From contig CAWKNQ010000019.1 of NCBI GenBank assembly GCA_963850995.1, forward strand, positions 1 through 64,000: a stretch of DNA of 64,000 nucleotides. Reading direction: 5' to 3'. The position numbers were made by a program, and so were the translations under genes. This document shows positions 38,897 to 47,394 of the stretch, piece after piece (within the stretch, counting starts at the first letter, position 1; each line of letters starts with the position of its first letter). The notes beneath the pieces were generated by a model. The model searched no databases. It saw only the letters and a list, made by a program, of their open reading frames with translations, and had not been told where the DNA came from. Source of the DNA: Gaiellasilicea sp963850995 (lineage in GTDB: Bacteria > Actinomycetota > Thermoleophilia > Gaiellales > Gaiellaceae).

Positions 38897-39390
38897 TTCT
38901 CTCTCGCGCGCTTCTGCAGAGCCGCGGCGACGGCCCTCGCCGTCTTGCGCACGTCGGGCTCCTGCTCGTCGTCGTCGGCGAGGCCGTTCAGGAGCAGGAT
39001 CGTCTCGCGCTGCGGCGAGCCGTTCTTGAGGCAGACGATCGCGAGCCTGCGCACGGCGACGTTCGGGTCGCTGTTCGCAAGCTCCTCGAGCATGCGCCGC
39101 ATCCCGTTCACGTCGCCGGGGTGGTCGCGGGAGAGGCCTTCGAGCGCGATCAGCGCCGAGCCGCGGGCGGCCGGGCTCTCGTCCTGGAGCCCGCGCCGGA
39201 CGAGCTCGAGCTTCTGGCGGAAGCGGAACTGGGCGATCGCGCGGTACGCCTGCGCGCGGACGCGGTAGTCGGCGTCCCGCGCCGCGTGCTCGAGCTCGTC
39301 GTCCCACTGCTGCCGGAGCGTCGCGAGCGCCTTCTGGTCGCCGGCCGAGGCCAGCTCGTCGGCTCGCGCCGCCGCTTCGGCGAGGGTCAC
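38893..39390 (-). CDS. HEAT-repeat protein
   Basis: 165 residues, all helical. About four HEAT-like repeats: YRVRAQAYRAIAQFRFRQKL, LQDESPAARGSALIALEGLS, NSDPNVAVRRLAIVCLKNGS, EQEPDVRKTARAVAAALQKR. HEAT proteins are scaffolds or adaptors; no enzyme motif is visible. It is translationally tied to both neighbours: 4-nt overlap with citrate synthase upstream and with purE downstream, so it sits between TCA-cycle and purine genes in one transcript. Confidence 0.7.
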   Translation of the reverse strand: MTLAEAAARADELASAGDQKALATLRQQWDDELEHAARDADYRVRAQAYRAIAQFRFRQKLELVRRGLQDESPAARGSALIALEGLSRDHPGDVNGMRRMLEELANSDPNVAVRRLAIVCLKNGSPQRETILLLNGLADDDEQEPDVRKTARAVAAALQKRAREK

Positions 39391-40471
39391 TGGATCGAGG
39401 AGGCGGGCCGGGCCGCGGGGCCGATGTAACGCGCCGAGGGCCGCACCAGCCGGTCCAGCTTCTTCTGCTCGAGGATGTGGGCCGACCAGCCGGCGGTGCG
39501 CGAGCAGGCAAACATGGCCGGCGCGAGCGGCGGCGGGACGTCGGCGACGTCGAGCACGACGGCCGACCAGAACTCGACGTTCGTCTCCAGCGGCCGGTCC
39601 GGGGAGCGCTCCCGCAACGCCGCCAGGGCAGCCTGCTCGAGCTCCTCGGCCACGTCGTAGCGCGGGGCGCCGAGCTCCTTCGCCGTGCCCTTGAGCAGGC
39701 GAGCGCGCGGGTCCTCGGCGCGGTAGACGCGGTGACCAAAGCCCATCAGCCGTTCGCGGCGCGCGAGCGCGTCGCGCACCCAGCCTCGGCGTCGCCGGAC
39801 TCCGCGACCGCGTCGAGCATCGGCAGCACCCGCGCGGGTGCGCCGCCGTGGAGCGGGCCCGAGAGGGCGCCGACCGCCGATGAGAGACAGGCCGCGCAGT
39901 CGGCGGCGGTCGAGGCAGTGATCCGCGCGACGAAGGTCGACGCGTTCAGCCCGTGCTCGCAGGTGCAGATCCAGTACGTGTCGAGCGCCTGGACGTGCTT
40001 CGGGTCGGCCTCGCCACGCCACTCGAGCAGGAAGCGCTCGGCCGTCGTCTTCCCCTGCGCGATCGCCTGCGGCGCGATGCGGTCGTCGTTTCCGTCGGCC
40101 AGCCGCGCCGACTGCGCCGCGATCGAGATGAACTGTGCCGAGACGCGGCGCAGGTCCTCGCGGGCCTCGTCGTCCGTGATGTCGATCAGCTTCTTCAGCC
40201 CCCACTCGCCGCCCAGCCCGGCCGTGACCGCCTGGAGGTCGGCCGGCGTGTTCCCGGTCAGGCCGCCGCCCTCGTACGGGTCGACCGCGGGCAGGCCGGG
40301 CTCGAAGCTCTCGTCGACGAGGAGGCCCCAGACCTGCTCGAAGTGGTACGAGCCGACGAGCTCTTCGATGTCGACGCCCCGGTAGCGGAGCGCACCGCCC
40401 TCGCGGTCGGGCTCGGCGATCTCCGTCTCGAAGGCGACGACGCCCTCGAGCCCGGGCTTGAAGTCGTTCAT
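39387..40471 (-). CDS. Citrate synthase paralogue (catalytic Asp replaced by Glu), one frameshift
   Basis: ~360 residues from ATG 40471. Short-type citrate synthase: LRYRGVDIEELVGSYHFEQV, TCEHGLNASTFVARI (first catalytic His), ALSGPLHGGAPARVL, then, after a frame change near 39770, RLMGFGHRVYRAEDPRARLL (second His) and NVEFWSAVVLDVADVPPPL. The position of the third catalytic residue reads NVEF instead of NVD(F/L)Y. The C-term SRTAGWSAHILEQKKLDRLV is as usual. It condenses oxaloacetate with acetyl-CoA or another acyl-CoA, or acts as a partner of the next citrate synthase, with whose stop its ATG overlaps by 4 nt. Confidence 0.85.
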
Positions 40472-41601
40472 CGCCCGCCCCGCAGCTCGCGTACTGGGTA
40501 GTCGCGCGGTGGCTCGCCGACGTAGTCGGCGCTCGGACGGATGATCTTGCCGCCCGCGTGCTGCTCGAGCACGTGCGCCGCCTGCCCGGCGACGCGGCTC
40601 ATCTCGAAGAGCGGGATGAAGAGGTCGGTCGGGATCCCGAGCCCGTGGTAGAGGACGCCCGAGTAGAGGTCGACGTTCGGCCAGAGCCCCTTCTGCTCGT
40701 ACACCTCGCGCTCCGCCGTCGTCGCGATCTCGAGGAAGTTGGGCTCGGTGCCGTCGGCGAACTCCTCCGAGAGCCGGCGCAGGATCGGCGCCCGCGGGTC
40801 CATCGCCCGGTAGAGCGGGTGCCCGAAGCCGTAGAGCGTCTTCTTCTCGACGAGGCGCCCGCGCACGCCCTCGGCGACGCCGTCGGCGGAGCCGAACTCC
40901 TCGAACATGGCCATCGCCGCCTGGTTGGCGCCGCCGTGCAGCGGCCCCTTGAGCGCGCAGATCGCGCCGACGATCGCGGAGTGCATGTCCGCGTTCGTCC
41001 CTGCGACGACGCGCGCCGCGAAGGTCGACGCGTTCATCTCGTGCTCGGCGTGAAGGATCATCGCGACCTCGAAGGCGCGCGCCTCCGAAGCGGTGGGCGC
41101 CTCGCCGCGCAGCATCGTCAGGAAGCTCTCCGCGTAGCCGAGCGTCGGGTCGGGAGCGACGGCCGGCTCGCCACGGCGGCGACGCTCGTAGCGCGCGACG
41201 ATCGTCGGCAGCTGCGCGATCAGCGCCACCGCCTTCCGGTGCTCGCTCTCGCGGTCGATCGCGTCCTCTGCGGGATCGGAGAAGGAGAGCGCCGAGACGG
41301 CCGTGCGCAGCGTCTCCATCGGCGACGCGTCCATCGCGTTGCCGTCGACGATCGTCGCCACCGCCGCCGGCAGCTCGCGCGCCGCCGCCAGCTGCTCGGC
41401 GAACGACTCGAGCTCGTCGCTCGACGGCAGCTCGCCCTCGAGCAGCAGGTAGGCAACCTCCTCGTAGCTCGCGTGCTCGGCGAGCTCCGCGATGTCGTAG
41501 CCCCGGTACATCAGGACGCCCTCGTCCGGGTCGATCGAGCAGATGCTCGTCTCGGCGACGGAGACGCCGGAGAGCGCAACGGACTTCTTCGGGCCTGCCA
41601 T
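40468..41601 (-). CDS. Citrate (2-methylcitrate) synthase
   Basis: 377 residues from ATG 41601 (aaggtg 8 nt upstream; a GTG at 41610 is possible). Complete catalytic triad: LHAEHEMNASTFAARVVAGT, ALKGPLHGGANQAAM, YGFGHPLYRAMDPRAPILRR and NVDLYSGVLYHGLGIP. SRVAGQAAHVLEQHAGGKII ends the CoA-binding part. It forms citrate from oxaloacetate and acetyl-CoA; methylcitrate synthase cannot be excluded from sequence. First gene of a four-gene minus-strand run (two citrate synthases, HEAT, purE/purK), divergent from icd with 57 bp between. Confidence 0.93.
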   Translation of the reverse strand: MAGPKKSVALSGVSVAETSICSIDPDEGVLMYRGYDIAELAEHASYEEVAYLLLEGELPSSDELESFAEQLAAARELPAAVATIVDGNAMDASPMETLRTAVSALSFSDPAEDAIDRESEHRKAVALIAQLPTIVARYERRRRGEPAVAPDPTLGYAESFLTMLRGEAPTASEARAFEVAMILHAEHEMNASTFAARVVAGTNADMHSAIVGAICALKGPLHGGANQAAMAMFEEFGSADGVAEGVRGRLVEKKTLYGFGHPLYRAMDPRAPILRRLSEEFADGTEPNFLEIATTAEREVYEQKGLWPNVDLYSGVLYHGLGIPTDLFIPLFEMSRVAGQAAHVLEQHAGGKIIRPSADYVGEPPRDYPVRELRGGR

Positions 41602-41658
41602 CGCGGGCACCTTACCCGCAACGGCTCCTCACAATCCGTCGGTAGAGTCCGCCGCCGA

Positions 41659-42750
41659 ATGGCGCATCGCGTGACCCTGATTCCCGGCGACGGGACCGGC
41701 CCCGAGCTCACCGAGGCGACCCGCCGCGTCCTCGAGGCGACGGGGGTCGCGTTCGACTGGGACGTGCAGCAGGCCGGCACCGACGTGATGGCCGAGAACG
41801 ACGGAAACCCGCTTCCGGAGCACGTGCTCGAGTCGATCCGGCAGAACGGAACGGCCCTCAAAGGGCCGATCACGACCCCGGTCGGCGGCGGCTTTCGCTC
41901 GGTGAACGTCGGTCTGCGCAAGTCGCTCGACCTCTACGCACAGGTGCGCCCCTGCAAGAGCTATCCGGGCGTGCGCTCCCGCTACGCGAGCGTCGACCTG
42001 GTCATCGTCCGCGAGAACACCGAGGACCTCTACGCCGGCGTCGAGTTCGAGGAGGGAACGGAGGACGCGGACGAGCTGCTCGACTGGCTCGCCGGGAAAG
42101 GCTACGGGAGCATCCGCCGTGACTCCGGCATCTCGATCAAGCCGCTCTCCGAGACGGGCACGCGCCAGATCGTCCAGTTCGCGTTCGACCATGCGCGCCG
42201 CAACGGCCGCCGCAAGGTCACGGCGGTGCACAAGGCGAACATCATGAAGTTCACGGACGGGCTCTTCCTGCACGTCGCCCGTGACGTCGCCGCCGAGAAC
42301 GCCGACATCGAGTTCGACGACCGAATCGTCGACAACCTTTCCATGCAGCTCGTGCAGCGGCCGGAGGAGTACGACGTGCTCGTGCTCCCGAACCTCTACG
42401 GCGACATCGTCTCGGACCTCTGCGCCGGCCTGATCGGCGGGCTCGGGCTCGCTCCCGGCGCCAACTTCGGCGAGAGCGCCGCCGTCTTCGAGCCGACCCA
42501 CGGCTCGGCGCCCAAGTACACGGGTCAGAACAAGGTCAACCCGATGGCGATGATGCTCTCGGGAATGCTGATGCTCCGCCACCTCGACGAGAGCGCCGCC
42601 GCCGGCAGGCTGGAGAACGCGATCGCCGAGGTGATCGCCGAGGGCAAGAGCGTCACCTACGACATGAAGCCGTCGCGCGACGATCCGACCGCGGTCGGGA
42701 CGAGCGGCGTCGCGGACGCGATCATCGAGAAGCTGGAGGTCATGCCGTGA
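41659..42750 (+). CDS. icd: Isocitrate dehydrogenase (NAD-type, IMDH/ICDH family)
   Basis: 363 residues from ATG 41659. Family motifs: RVTLIPGDGTGPELTEATRR, LKGPITTPVGGGFRSVNVGL, RPCKSYPGVRSRY, DLVIVRENTEDLYAGVE, VTAVHKANIMKFTDGLFL (catalytic Lys), NLYGDIVSDLCAGLIGGLGL and FEPTHGSAPKYTGQNKVNPM. The Ser-Val-Asn site (FRSVNVGLRK) and short length match NAD-dependent, homoisocitrate/isocitrate types rather than LeuB, and the gene sits between citrate synthase and malate dehydrogenase. Its TGA overlaps the mdh GTG by 4 nt. Confidence 0.9.
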   Translation: MAHRVTLIPGDGTGPELTEATRRVLEATGVAFDWDVQQAGTDVMAENDGNPLPEHVLESIRQNGTALKGPITTPVGGGFRSVNVGLRKSLDLYAQVRPCKSYPGVRSRYASVDLVIVRENTEDLYAGVEFEEGTEDADELLDWLAGKGYGSIRRDSGISIKPLSETGTRQIVQFAFDHARRNGRRKVTAVHKANIMKFTDGLFLHVARDVAAENADIEFDDRIVDNLSMQLVQRPEEYDVLVLPNLYGDIVSDLCAGLIGGLGLAPGANFGESAAVFEPTHGSAPKYTGQNKVNPMAMMLSGMLMLRHLDESAAAGRLENAIAEVIAEGKSVTYDMKPSRDDPTAVGTSGVADAIIEKLEVMP

Positions 42751-43674
42751 GGCACAACGTCACCGTCGTCGGGGCCGGCGCCGTCGGCGCCACCTGCGCG
42801 CAGGAGCTCGCGCGGCGCGACTACGCCGACGTCGTGCTCGTGGACATCAAGGAAGGGCTGCCGCAGGGCAAGGCCCTGGACATCAACCAGGCCGCCGCGG
42901 TGCTCGGCTACGAGGCGAACGTGACCGGCTCGAACGGCTACGAGGAGACGGCCGGCTCGGAGGTGGTCGTGATCACGGCGGGGCTGCCGCGCCAGCCCGG
43001 GATGAGCCGCGACGACCTCGTGACCACGAACGAGGGCATCGTCAAGTCGGTCACCGAGCAGGTGCTCGGCGCCAGCCCCGACGCGATCCTGATCGTCGTC
43101 TCGAATCCCCTCGACGCGATGTGCCACGTGGCGAAGAACGTCTCCGGCTTCCCGAAGGAGCGCGTCTTCGGCATGGCCGGGATCCTCGACACGGCCCGCT
43201 TCTCGGCCTTCATCGCCTGGGAGACGGGCATGTCGATCAAGGACGTGACCGCGATGGTGCTCGGCGGCCACGGCGACCAGATGGTCCCCGTCGTCTCGGC
43301 GACGACCGTCGGCGGGATCCCGCTGCGCAAGCTCGCGCCGGAGGACCGGATCCAGGCGATGGTCGAACGGACGGCGAAGGGCGGCGGCGAGCTCGTCAAC
43401 CTGCTCGGCACCTCCGCCTGGTACGCGCCCGGCGCCGCGGCCGCGCAGATGGTCGACGCGATCGTGCTGGACGAGAAGCGTGTGCTCCCGTGCACCGCCT
43501 ACCTCGAGGGCGAGTACGGGATCGACGGCCTCTACATGGGCGTCCCGGTCGTGCTCGGCTCGGCGGGAATCGAGCGGATCGTCGAGCTGGAGCTGGACGA
43601 GTCGGAGCAGCAGGCGCTGCAGGCGTCGGCGGACGCGGTCCGCGACGTCGTCGGCGTCCTCACGACCTACGTAG
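42747..43674 (+). CDS. mdh: Malate dehydrogenase (LDH-like)
   Basis: ~309 residues from GTG 42747. NAD-binding VTVVGAGAVGATCAQELARR, VVLVDIKEGLPQGKALDI, substrate-loop VITAGLPRQPGMSRDDL (Arg pair), VVSNPLDAMCHVAKN, GMAGILDTARFSAFIA, and catalytic VLGGHGDQMVPVVS. C-terminal ELDESEQQALQASADAVRDV. The frame stays open past the expected end (VVGVLTT); a TAG at 43672-43674, one frame over, overlaps the next gene's GTG and is the likely native stop, implying a small indel near the end. Oxidises malate in the TCA cycle. Confidence 0.93.
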
Positions 43675-44418
43675 TGGACCTCGGCCTCTCGCGGGCGCAC
43701 GGCGATCGTCTGCGGCGCGTCCGCCGGGATCGGGCTCGGCTGCGCGGAAGCGCTCGCCGGCGAGGGCGCCAACGTCGCCATGCTCGCGCGGGGGCAGGAG
43801 GCGCTCGAGCGCGAGGCGGGACGGCTGGGCGCGCTCGCCGTCCCCGGGGACGTCGCGAGCGCGGCCGACCTCGAGCGGCTCGTGGAGCGCACGGTCGAGT
43901 CGTTCGGCGGCGTCGACGTCCTCGTCCTCAACTCCGGCGGACCACCGCGCACGCGCGCGGCGGACGTCACCGACGAGCAGGTCGAGGGCGCCGTCGAGCT
44001 GCTCCTCCTCTCCGCGGTCCGGCTGGTCCGTCTCTGCCGTCCGCACCTGGAAGCGAGCGGGCACGGCCGGGTGGTCGCGATCACGTCGTCGTCGGTGAAG
44101 GAGCCGATCGACAACCTCGCGCTCTCGAGCGCGATCCGGCCGGGGCTGATCGGCTGGCTGAAGACGCTGTCGCGCGAGCTCGGGCCGGCGGGGATCACCG
44201 TCAACGCCGTCGCCCCGGGCCGGATCGACACCGAGCGGGTCCGTGAGGTCTATCCCGACGGCCCGAGCGAGGCCGACCTCGCGACGATCCCCCTCCGCAG
44301 GCTCGGCGCGGCGCGGGAGGTCGGCGACGTCGTCTGCTTCCTGGCCTCCGACCGCGCTGCGTACGTGACCGGTGCGACCATCGTCGTCGACGGCGGCTTG
44401 ACCCGCGGCCTCCTGTGA
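43674..44418 (+). CDS. Short-chain dehydrogenase/reductase, one frameshift near the start
   Basis: ~248 residues. GTG 43674 overlaps the presumed mdh stop; VDLGLS then a one-base frame change at about 43690 and GRTAIVCGASAGIGLGCAEA, the Rossmann TGxxxGxG-type motif (here GASAGIG). Then VPGDVASAADLERLVER, DVLVLNSGGPPRTRAAD, VAITSSSVKEPIDNLALSSA, PGLIGWLKTLSRELGPAGIT, VNAVAPGRIDTERV and ATIVVDGGLTRGL. The usual active-site Tyr-x-x-x-Lys is not obvious: the region reads SSAIRPGLIGWLK, so Lys may be displaced and Tyr is missing, as in the FabG-like SDR subgroup with altered sites. Overlaps the next gene by 4 nt. Confidence 0.83.
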
Positions 44419-45410
44419 AGAAGATCGTCCTGGCCGGGCTCATGCTCGCCGTGCTCGCGGTCGGCGCCACGTGGCTCGTCCCCTCCGACCACTACCTCTT
44501 CCTCCCCGACAAGGCGAAGCCGCTTGCCGACCGAGTCACGGTCGAGGGCGAGACGCCGTCCCCGCCCGGCGGCATCTACTACGTCGACGTCGTCGTGCGC
44601 AAGGCCTCATGGCTCGAGGAGCTCGTAAGCGCGTTCCGGCCCGACGGCGCCGACATCGTCCCCGAGCAGGCGCTCGTTCCGCCGGGCTCCAGCTTCGCGG
44701 AGCGCCGGACGCAGAACCTGCGCCAGATGGACCGCTCGCAGGAGATCGCCGCCGCAGTGGCGCTGCGTGAGCTCGGCGAAGACGTCACCGCCGATCCCGA
44801 GGGCGCCCTCGTCGCCGCGGTCGTGCCTGACGCCCCTGCCGACGGCAAGCTCGAGCCGACGGACGTCATCGTCGCGGTCGACGGCTCGCCGGTGAAGACA
44901 CCGAACGACCTGCGCCGGCTGATCGCGAAGCACAAGCCGGGCGAGACCGTGCAGCTGCGGGTCCGGGCGGGCGACGAAACGCGGACGGTCGAGGTGGCGA
45001 CAGTCGAGAGCCCTCAGGAGAAGGGGCGCCCGGTGATCGGCGTCCAGGTCGAGCAGTCGGCCGACATCGACCTGCCGCGCGAGGTCGAGATCGACCTCGG
45101 CGGGGTCGGAGGCCCGTCCGCCGGCCTCGCCTTCGCGCTCGAGATCGCCGAGTCGCTGAAGGGCGACATCGACCGCGGCCTGAACGTGGCGGCGACCGGA
45201 GAGATCGAGCTCGACGGCTCCGTCGTGCCCGTCGGAGGGGTCAAGCAGAAGGTGATCGGCGCGAAGCGGGCGGGCGCCGACGTCTTCCTCGTTCCGGCTG
45301 GGGATAACGCCGAGGTGGCACGCCGCTATGCCGGGGATCTGCGCGTGATCCCTGTGGAGAGTTTTCGACAGGCGTTGCGTGAGCTGGCAACACTGCCCAG
45401 AAATAGGTAG
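44415..45410 (+). CDS. Membrane-anchored PDZ plus Lon-type (S16) protease
   Basis: 331 residues from GTG 44415. An N-terminal membrane helix (KIVLAGLMLAVLAVGATW), a PDZ domain (~125-195: VAAVVPDAPADGKLEPTDVI, VDGSPVKTPNDLRRLI) and a Lon proteolytic domain with catalytic Ser in VGGPSAGLAFALEI and Lys in VPVGGVKQKVIGAK (Ser-Lys dyad). The same architecture is found in YlbL/PrsV-like proteases of Gram-positive bacteria. It should face the outside of the membrane and degrade or trim exported proteins. Coupled by 4 nt to the SDR gene. Confidence 0.9.
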   Translation: MKKIVLAGLMLAVLAVGATWLVPSDHYLFLPDKAKPLADRVTVEGETPSPPGGIYYVDVVVRKASWLEELVSAFRPDGADIVPEQALVPPGSSFAERRTQNLRQMDRSQEIAAAVALRELGEDVTADPEGALVAAVVPDAPADGKLEPTDVIVAVDGSPVKTPNDLRRLIAKHKPGETVQLRVRAGDETRTVEVATVESPQEKGRPVIGVQVEQSADIDLPREVEIDLGGVGGPSAGLAFALEIAESLKGDIDRGLNVAATGEIELDGSVVPVGGVKQKVIGAKRAGADVFLVPAGDNAEVARRYAGDLRVIPVESFRQALRELATLPRNR

Positions 45411-45543
45411 TTAGCAGCGATTTTTCGGTTTCCGAAAGCTTCCGGAATTTGCACGCTTTTCGTCCGGCGAGAACTTGCCGCCGCCGCCGGCCGTGGCCAG
45501 AATGCCCAGGTCCGTAAGGGGTCGCTATAGAGCAAGAGGTTTA

Positions 45544-45723
45544 ATGGGCAAGTTGTCCGAAGCAAGCTGTAGCGACTGCTACTTCCGCCGAGCGGGCCTG
45601 TGCGCTCTCCCCGGCGACAATCCGTGCCCGACGTTCCGGCTCGGCAAGGCCACGCTCGAGCCGCCTCGCCAGCCGCCGCTCGTCCCGCTCCCCGCCCGGC
45701 GCCCGACGTTCGCCACGGCCTGA
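45544..45723 (+). CDS. Small Cys-rich protein
   Basis: 59 residues from ATG 45544 (aagagg just upstream). Four Cys in the first 30 residues, CSDCYFRRAGLCALPGDNPC, form a likely zinc or Fe-S site, followed by a Pro-rich tail (LEPPRQPPLVPLPARRP). I recognise no family; such short Cys-knuckle proteins are common and undescribed in actinobacteria. The 133 bp before it contain no gene and no clear promoter. Confidence 0.55.
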   Translation: MGKLSEASCSDCYFRRAGLCALPGDNPCPTFRLGKATLEPPRQPPLVPLPARRPTFATA

Positions 45724-45744
45724 CGGCCGAGTAGAGTCTGCGCC

Positions 45745-46041
45745 GTGCAGGCTCCACGCGACCGCGACCTCGGCTGGCAGCCCCGGGTCTGGCTGCGGCT
45801 CGGGCTCCTGATCCTGATCGGCGCGTACCTGATCGCATTCGTCGTCGGCAACGACGAGAAGGCTTCGGTCGACTTCGTCATCGGGACTGCGACGACGTCG
45901 CTGATCTGGGTGATCCTGCTCTCGCTCGTCGCCGGGCTCGTGGGGGGCGTGCTGCTCTCCCAGCTCCACCGCCGGCGTCAGTCCGTGATCGAGGAGGCGA
46001 GCACGGAGACGCCCTCGTCGATCTCGGACGGCGAGGAGTAG
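45745..46041 (+). CDS. LapA-like membrane protein (DUF1049)
   Basis: 98 residues from GTG 45745. Two membrane helices (LRLGLLILIGAYLIAFVVGN and SLIWVILLSLVAGLVGGVLL) with the short loop KASVDFVIGTATTS between, then a basic/acidic tail; this is the LapA/DUF1049 layout. Role poorly known (envelope). The last 64 bp overlap, in antisense, the 3' end of the aminotransferase gene. Confidence 0.8.
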   Translation: MQAPRDRDLGWQPRVWLRLGLLILIGAYLIAFVVGNDEKASVDFVIGTATTSLIWVILLSLVAGLVGGVLLSQLHRRRQSVIEEASTETPSSISDGEE

Positions 46042-47054
46042 CTGAACGCAAGACGCGCGGAACCGGCGCCCTTCCCGTCCTTCCCGTCCGGGAAGAAGTC
46101 CGGACCAGGGACGAAGGTGACGCCGGCCGACTCGGCGCGAGCGAGCAGCCCGCGTGCATCGGCCGGCAGGTCGAGCCAGACGAAGTAGCCGCCTTCGGGC
46201 TCGCTCCACGTCGCGCGGCCGCGGAGCTCGCGCTCGAGCGCGGCCAGCATCGCGTCGCGACGAAGTCGAAGCAGCCCGCGGATTCGCTCCAGGTTGGGCT
46301 CGTACGCGCCTCTCTCGATCAGCTCGTGCACCGTCGCCTGACCCAGAAAGGGCGGCGAGATGTACGTCGAGACGGCGCGCGCCTCGATCCGGGCGGCAAG
46401 GCCGGCCGGAGCGACGAACCAGCCGACGCGGAGCCCGGGCGCCACCGTCTTCGAGTACGACGAGGCGTACGTGACGAGTGCGCCGCCTTCGAGGTCGAAG
46501 AGCGAGGGTGGGCTCTCGCCCTCGTAACGGACGAGCCCGTACGGGTCGTCCTCGAGGACCGGCACTCCACGTGCGCTCACGAGCTCGATCACCTGCCGCC
46601 GCCGCTCGGCCGAGAGCGTCCTCCCGCTCGGGTTCTGGAAGGTCGGAATCGTGTAGAGGAAGCTCGTCGGCCCGGCGTCGAGCTCGCGGGCGAGCGCGTC
46701 TGGATCGAGCCCCTCGTCGTCCATCTCGACCGCACGGACGTCGGCACCCAGCCGGGCGAGGATCTTCAGCGGCCGGTCGTAGGTGGGTGCCTCGACGAGC
46801 ACGCGCCCGGGGCGCTCGGCGAGCAGCTCCTCGGCGTAGAAGACGAAGCCCTGAAGCGCACCGGAGGTCAGGAGGACGCGGCCCGGCTCGACGCCGTGCT
46901 GTGCCGCGAGCCGCTCCCGCAGCGGCGCATACCCTCCGCCCGGTCCGTAGGCCAGCACCGTCGGGTCGCGGGCGATCGCCGAGCGCACGCAGTCGGCGAG
47001 GAGCTCGGCGTCGATGCACTCCGGCGCCGGTGCTCCTCGGGCAAAGGAGATCAT
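45978..47054 (-). CDS. PLP-dependent aminotransferase (class I/II, 2-aminoadipate type)
   Basis: 358 residues. ISFARGAPAPECIDAELLAD, YGPGGGYAPLRERLAAQHGV, VLLTSGALQGFVFYAEELL, YTIPTFQNPSGRTLS, VLEDDPYGLVRYEGE and the PLP-Lys motif TYASSYSKTVAPGLRVGW. C-terminal GGYFVWLDLPADARGLL. It is the aminotransferase half of MocR regulators without the DNA-binding domain (LysN/ARO8-like). Likely acts on 2-aminoadipate, aromatic or branched amino acids; the exact substrate cannot be read from sequence. Overlaps lapA-like gene tail to tail. Confidence 0.9.
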   Translation of the reverse strand: MISFARGAPAPECIDAELLADCVRSAIARDPTVLAYGPGGGYAPLRERLAAQHGVEPGRVLLTSGALQGFVFYAEELLAERPGRVLVEAPTYDRPLKILARLGADVRAVEMDDEGLDPDALARELDAGPTSFLYTIPTFQNPSGRTLSAERRRQVIELVSARGVPVLEDDPYGLVRYEGESPPSLFDLEGGALVTYASSYSKTVAPGLRVGWFVAPAGLAARIEARAVSTYISPPFLGQATVHELIERGAYEPNLERIRGLLRLRRDAMLAALERELRGRATWSEPEGGYFVWLDLPADARGLLARAESAGVTFVPGPDFFPDGKDGKGAGSARLAFSYSSPSEIDEGVSVLASSITD

Positions 47055-47185
47055 CCGATCACCCTAGTCATCACCATGGACGCTCCCGGCGGTTCCTGGC
47101 GCGTCGCTCGCGGTGCGTAGGCCGGTGGAACAGTACGGAGGTACGGGCCGCCGCACGAGCGCCACGAGCGACCCTGAATCATCTG

Positions 47186-47241
47186 CCCGCCTTCGGCGGG
47201 ACGCTGCGCCGGAGGCCGGCTCCGCCGGCCGGGAGGCGCAG
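47186..47241 (+). promoter_or_regulatory. Structured region between the aminotransferase and DEAD-box helicase genes
   Basis: Within the 340-bp divergent gap (47055-47394), two hairpins: CCCGCC-TTC-GGCGGG (47186-47200) and CTGCGCC (47204-47210) / GGCGCAG (47235-47241) enclosing GGCCGG (47214-47219) / CCGGCC (47225-47230). The rest of the gap holds no gene I can see. Might be a structured leader regulating the helicase. Confidence 0.45.
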
Positions 47242-47394
47242 CCGCCCAGGGATCGCCGGGCTGCTGCTACCTTGGTGCGTACGGACGGCGTGGTGTCGTC
47301 CCGTGAGGTTTGTTCTCCTTGGTTTTCCTCGGTGCTCGGCGCCGGCGGTCGAGGCAGGCGGATCTCGACCGAACACGAAGGAGTCAAATCGAAC

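Noticed and set aside
40558..41658. N-terminal extension of the isocitrate dehydrogenase frame over the citrate synthase gene
   Set aside because: The frame is open upstream only because of high GC; real homology begins at ATG 41659.
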